From Thecamonas trahens ATCC 50062 (lineage: Eukaryota > Apusozoa > Apusomonadida > Apusomonadidae): 27,630 nucleotides of DNA. Positions 21,471 to 27,630 of the stretch are shown piece by piece. Made by a program: the position numbers and the translations under genes. How positions within the stretch are numbered: the stretch's first letter is position 1; every line of letters begins with the position of its first letter. The stretch spans positions 333,526 through 361,155 of the forward strand of contig NW_013657649.1 of the NCBI RefSeq assembly GCF_000142905.1. The letters are read 5' to 3'. The notes below the pieces were generated by a model. It searched no databases and was not told the origin of the DNA. It saw only the letters and a list, made by a program, of their open reading frames with translations.

Positions 21471-21683
21471 CAAGCGGCGGACGGCACACCCTTCCTCAAA
21501 CTATGCCGTGGAAGCAAGTGACCAACCGCCGGGGGAGGGGAGGGGTGGGAGGGGGGAGGGGTGTATGTGTGTGTGTGTGTAACACCGCACGCCAGGAGGC
21601 AGACAGGGACACGGAAGGAGGGACGAGAAGGTACAGGGCTGCTTACAGACAGAACACGCAAGGAGGGGACGGAGGGAGAGGCC

Positions 21684-24154
21684 ATGGCATCACCGTCGCC
21701 GTCACACCCGTCATCGTCGCACCCGCCATCGCCGTCATCGTCTCACGTGCAAGTCCACCCACCGCCGAACCATCCAAGCATAGCTGAGTCGCTCTATCTT
21801 CCGCGCCCGCTGACAGAGCATGTTCTGGAGCGAGTCTTTGCCATGGCTGGCGGTGTGTATTTGGTTGAGGTCGCCTCGCGCGCGGCTCATGTTCCGAACG
21901 ATCAGGGCGTCTTTGCATCGCTTCCAAAGCATGTCGACGCCGTGCTTGTAGCCGGTGTGCTCGCGGATACGACACAGACACCGGCCTCGGGCACATCGAG
22001 CTCGTTCTTCCCCATGTCTGATGATTCGCCTGCGGCGTCGCCGCTGCCGTCGTCAGCATCGGCATCGTCGATCAGATCGTCGCCGTCAGACTCGGCTCTG
22101 GCGGGCATCCATCGCCGGCCGTCGTCGTCGCCACTCTACGCAGAGTACATTCCGCCGATCTTTGAAGACTCGCCGGAAAATGCGAGCAGTGGGCAGGCGG
22201 CGAGTGAGCTCCCGCTGGCGCGGCCGCTTGAGTTTGGACTGCCTGGGCACGACGGAAGCGACGACGCGGATGACGACGACGACGACTTTGTGCTCATCGA
22301 CTCGGAGTTTGAGGTCGATGCCGGCGAGCTGGTTGCGGCCGAGAGTTCGCCGTCGACCGAGGCAGCGCGTGCGGCAGCGCGTGCGGCGGCGAGCGGGGCT
22401 GTGACGGCCGCGCGGGCTGCGGGTGGCATGCTGTCGGCGGCAGGCGAGTGGATGACAACCATGTACAGCTCGGCGGTGGCACCGGCTGTGGCGTCGTCAG
22501 TCTCGTCGTCGTCAGCAGTGGTGGCGGCGGCGTACGAAGCGGTGCGCAACCCGTTTACTGGGGCGTACACGGCGAACGAGAAGCGGCAGATGGCCGGAGT
22601 GCTCTCGCTCTACGCCGAGCACGTGCTCGGGCCGAGCAGCGGGGCAGCGGGAGCGAAGAGTTTCCGCTCTGGCTGCGGATGGACGCCTCGTTTGACCACC
22701 CGCACTTTCGTGGTGTCAAGGCCGGCGACGTGCGTAAGGCCGCGTGGATCAAGCGGATGGGCTCTTCGCTACTCCGGCCGGTGGCAGAAGAGTTTGTCAC
22801 GCTCATCTGCGCGTACCAGGAAGAGCGGCTGGCGCGAGTGACCGGCTCGGGCTACCCAGACGACCCGACCCACTGCGTGCTGACCGAACTGAAGGCCTGG
22901 GCACGCGACTCGCTCTCGCACATGGCGCCAGGCGATGAGACGCACCAGGTGCTCAGGGCTCGGACCAGATACCTCAACGGACTGCTCGAGTCACGGCTCT
23001 TCCCGCCAGGCCGGACGTCGCGGACGTCGATGGCGCAGCTCCTGCTCTCGCTTGTCTCGCTGCTCGAGGAGCGTGTGCTGCCTGTGCTTGAGGCGCACGC
23101 GGCCAAGGCGGCGGCCCGCGAGCACCTGACCGCGCTTGGGCGGCACGCGTCGGCCTTTCTCCACCGGCTTGTTCTCTACCTGTTCTACATTGTGCGCGAC
23201 ACGCCGGCGCCGCGCAACGTGGCGGTCGCACACCTGCTAGGCGCCGTGGAGGCGCCAGCGGAACTGGCAGCTGCCCTCAGCACGGCGTCGGGCGAGGCGC
23301 TTGCGCTGCTCCTCGCCGCGCCGCTTGATCGACTCGGGGAAGGTTCCGTCACAGTTCCACGGCAGACGCTGCTCGCCGCGACGGCCGGGCGGGGTGGAAG
23401 AGGCGCGGACGTGCTGGCCACATCGACGCTCACGCCCGGCGGTGACACGTCGGCGCTCGGCCGGATGCCTGTGCTCGGCGACTCGCCGGCAAGCTCGTCG
23501 TCAGACTCGCTGTCGTCGGCGCTGGCGCTTGCGGCGGCGTCCGAGGTTTTGGCGCTCCCGGCACGGACGTCGCCGACCGAGTTTGTGGCGACGTGCTCGG
23601 CGCGGCACGCGGCACAGGCCGGCATCGAGCTCGGCGTGGCGCACCCGTTTCGTGAGGACGCGGTCATGCACGCGCTTGCCTTTGTCCACGTCACCGCGCA
23701 AGAGTTAGCGCTCCTCGCGCATCTCTTTGCGCGGGCACAGGCACTGACTGGAGCCGGCGGCGAGCTGCTGCTCTACGGCCTCGCGCGTGACCAGCTCGAG
23801 CGGCTGCTCGACGCCGCGCTGCAGCTGGTCGCGGCGATGGGCGTGCATCTCGAGACGCTCAACACTCACACTCGGGCATACTCGCGGCGGATGGTCCGCG
23901 AGCGGATCAGTGACAAGGCGTCGCTTGCGTGGCGGCAAAACTACGACGAGGTTGCCCACGTCCGGCCGCTCCTCCAGTCGTCGCTCGATTCGTTTGCTGA
24001 TGTGGTGGGCACTATGCGCGCTGCGCTCGCTAGCTACAACCTCAGCAGTCAGCTGTCACGGGCGCAGTCGGCGGCGGCGGCGTTTGTGGCCCAGGCCGAG
24101 TCGTTTGTCCACGACACGTCGGTCCTCATCGAATCGGCGGTGTCACCGATGTAG
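21684..24154 (+). CDS. unrecognised 823-aa protein with acidic LIR-like motif; one frameshift
   Basis: Start ATG 21684 is in a GGCCATGG context; stop is TAG 24152-24154. After correcting one missing base at about 22641-22655 it gives 823 aa. Residues 1-30 are Ser/Pro/His-rich. Residues 31-90 look folded (LTEHVLERVFAMAGGVYLVE). A Ser-rich linker follows, then poly-Asp and FVLIDSEFE at residues 196-210, then an Ala-rich helical stretch (about 225-300). From about residue 325 (EEFPLWLRMDASFDHPHF) to the C terminus it is mostly alpha-helical with Leu/Ala/Arg heptads, apart from a Gly/Ser/Thr-rich loop near 555-620. I recognise no family. F202-V-L-I205 behind six Asp has the form of an LC3-interacting region, which would suggest an autophagy link, but this is inference from a short motif. 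It converges with the next gene, 17 nt away. Confidence 0.8.
22641..22655 (+). other. single-base deletion (frameshift) in the 823-aa gene, G run
   Basis: The frame from ATG 21684 reads ...LSLYAEHVLGPSSGAAG and then degenerates. The second frame gives SEEFPLWLRMDASFDHPHFRG onwards and stays open to 24154. One additional G in GGGG (22641-22644) or GGG (22649-22651) joins them. No donor/acceptor pair is needed. Confidence 0.8.
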
Positions 24155-24171
24155 CCTACCTGCGGCGAGAA

Positions 24172-25518
24172 CTACTTGCTCATGACGTACTCGGCGTCGC
24201 CGTGCTTGGACACGCCGCCGCGGGCGTGGGCAACAAGCCGATAGCCGGTGAGGATGGCAAACTGCTCGAGAGCGTCTGTGATGGAAAAGGCGCCGCGGGC
24301 GTGGCTGATGCTGAACTTGATGTTGGGCGTGTCACGAGCGGTTTCTGCGTTGACTCTTGCAGTGTCCGGGTGGTCCTTGAGCCAACGGAGGAAGCGGGCG
24401 GCGAGCTGCTTGTCGCCAAAGCCGTGGGCGAGGTGGACGGTGATCGTGAGCGTCTTGGCCTTGGCGGTGGCGTACACGGTGAGATACTTGGCGGCCGGGA
24501 CAAGGATCGACGCGGCCGGGCGGGCGAGCAGCAGCTCGCGGACGGCGTGAACGCCCGCGCGGTTTTTCTTGCCGGCCACCACCGCAGACTTGGCCACGTA
24601 CTCGAACGAGACCAGCCGCCATCCGCCGAGCTTGTTCATCAGCTCCAGAAAGCCCATGGCCGAGAACCACTCGAGCGAATATTCGACGATGCCGCCCGAG
24701 TACATCTTGGACTTGGCCGTCCAGTCGTTTTTCTGCAGTGTCACCATAAACTCCTCCTCCGATCCGTGGAACCTGAACGCCACCTCGGGCTTGAACTGGA
24801 TCTTGGTTCGGCTCTGATGAATGACCATGATCTGCAGGTAGGTGACCGACTTGGATGTCGAGGTGGAGCGCACATGTCGGGGCGCCGCAGCTTGCGGCGA
24901 GGACGTCACCAGAGTCGGTGCAGGGCGAACCGGTGCGAGCGCTGGCGCCGGGCGAGGAGGCACGAGCGGAGACGGCGGATCTTCAACCTGAGCGCCACAC
25001 GCTGCAAACATGGCATCGAACTCGGTCACCTCTAGCTCATCCGGGACCCATTCTCGCACGCAATCCGATGACGCTGTCGACGACTCCGACGCATCGGATC
25101 CCGAGCTGGATCTCACCGAAGCGGCCCGCTGCGGAGTAGCGCCAGTGCGCGATGGCGGAGGAGATGCGGAGGATGAGGACGAGGAGGTCGACGAGGATGA
25201 AGAAACATGTGGGCGGTGCTCGGGGCGAGGAGGCGCCGGACAATGAGGCGTCTTCCCAGCGATGGCGGGCGTGGCGGGTGTGGCGGCGTCCGCGGATGAC
25301 GACGACGATGAGGACATGGATGGCGAAGATGACTCTGACGACGACCGTGCATCGGCCTTGATCTCAAGCGTGTTTGATGTCGTTTTTCGTTCTGTCGACG
25401 AGGACGATGCGGCAGAGGAGTGTGAGCTCGAGCCCGAGTCCGAGTCCGAGCCCGAGTCCGAGTCGTCCGAGAACACGGCATAGCTCGCGGTGAGGGTGTT
25501 TGCTTGCGGGGTGGACAT
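24172..25518 (-). CDS. unrecognised 448-aa protein, Ser/Asp-rich N-terminal half and folded C-terminal half
   Basis: I chose ATG 25518 (MSTPQANTLTASYAVF), which gives 448 aa. The frame extends upstream to 25599 without an ATG and only adds poly-Pro from a G-run region. Stop is TAG 24172-24174. Residues about 15-190 are disordered: Asp-Ser repeats (SDDSDSGSDSDSG), poly-Ser tracts, and Pro-rich segments. Residues about 190-205 are acidic (EWVPDELEVTEFDAMF). From about residue 225 the composition becomes that of a globular domain (VTYLQIMVIHQSRTKIQFKP; FMVTLQKNDW; YSLEWFSAMGFLELMNKLGGW; TLTITVHLAHGFGD; LRWLKDHPDTARV) running to the C terminus. I cannot assign this domain. The Asp-Ser repeats resemble casein kinase 2 target sequence, which is inference only. 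Confidence 0.75.
   Translation of the reverse strand: MSTPQANTLTASYAVFSDDSDSGSDSDSGSSSHSSAASSSSTERKTTSNTLEIKADARSSSESSSPSMSSSSSSSADAATPATPAIAGKTPHCPAPPRPEHRPHVSSSSSTSSSSSSASPPPSRTGATPQRAASVRSSSGSDASESSTASSDCVREWVPDELEVTEFDAMFAACGAQVEDPPSPLVPPRPAPALAPVRPAPTLVTSSPQAAAPRHVRSTSTSKSVTYLQIMVIHQSRTKIQFKPEVAFRFHGSEEEFMVTLQKNDWTAKSKMYSGGIVEYSLEWFSAMGFLELMNKLGGWRLVSFEYVAKSAVVAGKKNRAGVHAVRELLLARPAASILVPAAKYLTVYATAKAKTLTITVHLAHGFGDKQLAARFLRWLKDHPDTARVNAETARDTPNIKFSISHARGAFSITDALEQFAILTGYRLVAHARGGVSKHGDAEYVMSK
25430..25472 (-). repeat. GAGTCC/GAGCCC hexamer repeat encoding Asp-Ser and Gly-Ser runs
   Basis: Tandem hexamers (read on + as GAGTCC and GAGCCC) encode the SDSGSDSDSG stretch of the 448-aa protein. 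They are in frame with unit length a multiple of three. Confidence 0.8.
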
Positions 25519-25670
25519 GGGTGGCGGTCGTGGTGTGTGGGGGTGGAGGGGGGGGGGGGGGGGGGGGAGGGCGAGAGCGAGCGAGTCAACTCGATGCACG
25601 ACAAGCTGGTGGCTGGCTGTTTACGATTCGAAGCGAAAGGGGGAGGGGGGGAGGGCAGGTCAGGATGCGG
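25519..25670. other. 152-nt gap between two tandem minus-strand genes, with a G20 run
   Basis: This gap holds the 3' end of the kinase gene and the upstream region of the 448-aa gene. A homopolymer of about 20 G lies at 25548-25567 (C20 on the coding strand), with further G-rich sequence at 25638-25656. Its true length is unreliable in any read technology. No other signal was recognised. Confidence 0.7.
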
Positions 25671-27340
25671 TCAATAGCCACCGGCATCGATGACGGCCTC
25701 AAGGGCGTCGACGAGCTCGTCGGCGGTGGGACGGTCGGCGGGCTGAAAGGCAAAGCAGGAGTTGAGGAGCTGGCGGAGGAGGTCAGGCGCACGCTCGGGG
25801 ACGGGCGGGGCGACGCGCTGGACGGCGAGCTTGGTGGCGATCTGGAAGAGCGAGTCGTCAACAAACGGCGGCTGGCCGGTGAACATGTGGACGACGGTGG
25901 TGGCCCACGACCAGATGTCGCAGGCGGCGGTGAGCTTGCCGTCGAGGAAGCACTCGGGCGCAGCGTAGTTGGGCGTGCAGGCTTCGTTGCGGGTGGTGGC
26001 TAGCTCGCGCGAGGCGGCGTTGGCCACGACGCGGGCAAGGCCAAAGTCGGCGAGGACAAGGGTGTCGGCGGCGGCATCGACAAGTACGTTTGCCGGCTTG
26101 AGGTCGCGGACGACGATGCCCATGTTGTGCAGGTCGCGGAGGCCGAGCGCAATGTCGAGCGCCGCCGGCACAATGTCGACCGTCCGCATGCGGTGGCCTG
26201 GGCAGCCGTCGATGACGTCGTGGAGGCACCCGTCGTACAGCTTCATGACAAGGCACATCTTGTCTGGCAGCAGCGCGTAGCCGTAGAGTTTGCAGACATG
26301 TGGCGAAGCGTTGGCGAGCGCGAGCGCGTGGATCTCCTTGGTGACCTCGGCCTTGGCAGCTGCGCCGGGTACAGCCATGACCTTGACCGCCACAGCGGCG
26401 CCGGCGTAGGTCCCAAAGTGGATGGCGCCGTAGCCGCCCGAGTCGAACGACTCACCGACGACGAGGTCATCCGGCGTTATCTCGGCCGCCCATTCGAGGC
26501 TCGGCTGGGCATGCAGTAGCGTGCCGGCCTCGCGTAGCGACCGGACAGTCGCCCGCCGCGCGTGGCTGTACGTCACCAGCGGATCCGAGTCAGAGCCGGA
26601 GCCCGAGTCAGACGCGCGGCTCACGGCGGCCACAGGCTCCTCGCCCGACGCCACCCGCGCTTTGACGCGCCGTAGCTTGCGCCGGCGGGACCGCCGCTTC
26701 TCGGCGTCGGCGTCGGCGTCGGCGTTGACTGCGCGGCCTGCATCCTTGCTCGGCGCGGCCTCGTCGGCCACAGCACTCGAGCCGGTTCGCGCAGCCTTGC
26801 TCTTGCTCTTGCTCTTGCTCCCACGTTTGGCCTTGCGGCGCTTCTTCTTCTTTCGCCGCACATCAGCGCCTCCGAGCGCCTCGGCAATGTGCAACAGACC
26901 GAGCTCGTTGGCCAGCACCTGCGGGCTCCACTCATCGCGATAGAAGCCGCCGTCAAAGTCAAAGCCGTGGTACAGCGCCACCTCTCCCGGCGCCAGCACA
27001 TCGCAGCCGGCTGCCATCAGCGCGCGCACCATCTCGACCTCTCGGCGGAGGACAGCCAGGTGCAGCACGGTGCCCGAGACAAGGTGATCACAGCCAGCTG
27101 CAGTTCGACGAGGCCACAAGTATCACCCCTCAGCCGAGATGGTGAGTCTTCCTCCTCTGTCCTCCACCCGCGCCCTCCCGCCTTCCATCCTCACTCCCCA
27201 TCCGTACCGATGTCCGAGGTCAGATCGAATGCGTAGGGTGCAGCCAGTGGCGCAGCCGTGGCCTCACCCGCAGCCAAGGCTACCACCTCGTCCACACTTC
27301 CAGACCGCACAGCAGCTTCAAGAGCCAAAGCAGAGGCCAT
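25671..27340 (-). CDS. ankyrin-repeat TKL-like protein kinase; one intron
   Basis: Proposed exons are 27268-27340 and 25671-27097, encoding about 499 aa. Residues about 1-100 hold ankyrin-type repeats (VRSGSVDEVVALAA, SGTVLHLAVLRREVEMVRALMAAGCDV). Then come a Lys/Arg-rich segment with SKSKSKSK, an Asp-Ala run, and a second basic cluster (KRRSRRRKLRRVKAR), a possible bipartite nuclear signal. The kinase domain fills residues about 230-495: glycine loop SGGYGA, catalytic Lys in VAVKVM (about 263), alphaC Glu in TKEIHAL, VRDLKPANVL (Asp about 356), DFG (about 375), APE (YAAPECF), DIWSWA, and the DRPT Arg. The His of HRD is Val; all catalytic Asp and Lys residues remain, so activity is likely. 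The style is that of TKL kinases of protists. Start ATG 27340 is in GGCCATGG context. Its substrate cannot be inferred. Confidence 0.83.
26697..26822 (-). repeat. in-frame simple repeats in the kinase linker
   Basis: CTCTTG-type hexamers (26797-26820) encode SKSKSKSK, and CGGCGT triplet pairs (26703-26729) encode Asp-Ala repeats. Both sit in the basic linker between the ankyrin part and the kinase domain. Confidence 0.75.
27098..27267 (-). other. 170-nt GT-AG intron of the kinase gene
   Basis: The donor is GTGAGG at 27267 and the acceptor is AACTGCAG ending at 27098. Phase 1 on both sides gives EVVALAA-AGCDHLVSGTVLHLAVL, a register that fits an ankyrin repeat. An alternative donor GTACGG at 27207 has the same phase and would add 20 residues that break the repeat spacing, so I prefer the first. 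The frame upstream of exon 2 has no ATG before it closes; its only apparent start is TTG. Confidence 0.72.
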
Positions 27341-27630
27341 GGCCAAGTGTGACGTCTGTGCGTGAGCGAGTGGTAGTACGTGCGGTGTGTGCTCTTGAGT
27401 CTGTGGCCTCCTTGCTCAAAGTGCGACTCGTGCTGGCCCTGCCAAGGGCTTAGGGCTTGGGGCTTGGGGCTTGGGCGGGGCTTGGGGCGGGGGGCAGCAG
27501 GGGGCAGAGAGAGACAGAGAGAGAGAGAGGCAAGGCCTGATCCTCCATTCGTTTGTCTTGCTGCCCTGCCGATACCCCTCGATCCGCCCGATCCACCGTT
27601 CCACCCATCTTCCCCCCTCCCCCCCCCCCC
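27341..27630. promoter_or_regulatory. upstream region of the kinase gene with G-rich repeats
   Basis: This segment contains the presumed promoter and 5' UTR of the kinase. Visible elements are a GGGCTTG-type array (27446-27488), G-rich sequence to about 27505, an AG/GA tract (27505-27530), unremarkable mixed sequence, and a C-rich end (from about 27610). No second gene was recognised. Confidence 0.55.
27446..27488 (+). repeat. GGGCTTG/GGGGCTT array with at least four G runs
   Basis: About five units of GGGCTTG or GGGGCTTG with one GGGCGGGGCTT variant. At least four runs of three or four G with short CTT or C loops satisfy the simple rule for a G-quadruplex-forming sequence. Confidence 0.85.

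Larger units (their letters stand above)
21024..21683. promoter_or_regulatory. divergent intergenic region between HYDIN and the 823-aa gene
   Basis: These 660 nt separate two genes transcribed away from each other, so both promoters and 5' UTRs must lie here. From left to right: a G-rich tract (21030-21090), GTGTGGA-type repeats (21105-21146), G/T-rich unique sequence, the 55-nt minisatellite (21287-21470), unique sequence, and a G-rich plus GT tract (21535-21581). I found no TATA box, RFX X-box palindrome or RNA gene. Confidence 0.6.

Noticed and set aside
20924-21683. RFX-type X-box in the HYDIN promoter
   Set aside because: Ciliary genes often carry GTTGCC/GGCAAC palindromes, but I found none here. 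The only near half-site seen in the window's intergenic DNA (GTTGCCGTGACA at about 913) lacks a second half.
27119-27119. Kinase start at TTG 27119
   Set aside because: This is not an ATG. An upstream ATG (27340) with a phase-matched GT-AG intron restores the first ankyrin repeat.
27446-27488. Telomere-like repeats
   Set aside because: One TTAGGG occurs, but the array is GGGCTTG/GGGGCTT, is only about 40 nt long, and is followed by non-repetitive sequence.

Overview
The window reads as nuclear DNA of a GC-rich, gene-dense, flagellated protist. The codons are strongly G/C-ending, there are short GT-AG introns, translation starts sit in GGCCATGG-type contexts, and convergent genes are only tens of bases apart. 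It carries the cilium-specific giant protein HYDIN. An apusomonad such as Thecamonas trahens is my best guess. That is inference from composition, gene content and style, not from a database match.

Layout. 1-1571: homopolymer and low-complexity DNA, then more complex DNA with no recognised gene. 1572-4293 (+): a coiled-coil protein ending in a DUF4795 (QRICH2/C16orf96-like) module, with one intron of 146 nt. 4330-21023 (-): one very large gene, the HYDIN orthologue (about 5,565 aa after correction), filling about 60% of the window and converging on the DUF4795 gene with a 36-nt gap. 21024-21683: a divergent intergenic region with G-rich tracts, a 7-nt repeat and a 55-nt minisatellite. 21684-24154 (+): an unrecognised 823-aa protein with a candidate LC3-interacting (LIR-like) motif. 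24172-25518 (-): an unrecognised 448-aa protein with a Ser/Asp-rich N-terminal half and a folded-looking C-terminal half, convergent with the previous gene (17-nt gap). 25671-27340 (-): an ankyrin plus TKL-like protein kinase with one intron. 27341-27630: G-rich repeats and a C-rich end.

Biology. HYDIN is a component of the central-pair apparatus of motile cilia, and DUF4795 proteins of the QRICH2 type are linked to sperm flagella, so the left two thirds of the window is flagellar. The right third holds a probable signalling kinase and two orphan proteins. No operon-like or mobile-element organisation is seen.

The most important structural point for any user is that the three largest loci are broken by single-base reading-frame shifts. 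There are three very clear ones in HYDIN, one probable one near its N terminus, one in the DUF4795 gene and one in the 823-aa gene. All have the same sign (one base missing) and several lie in homopolymers. I interpret them as sequence undercalls rather than introns, pseudogenisation or programmed frameshifting. A naive gene caller would split HYDIN into four or five pieces.
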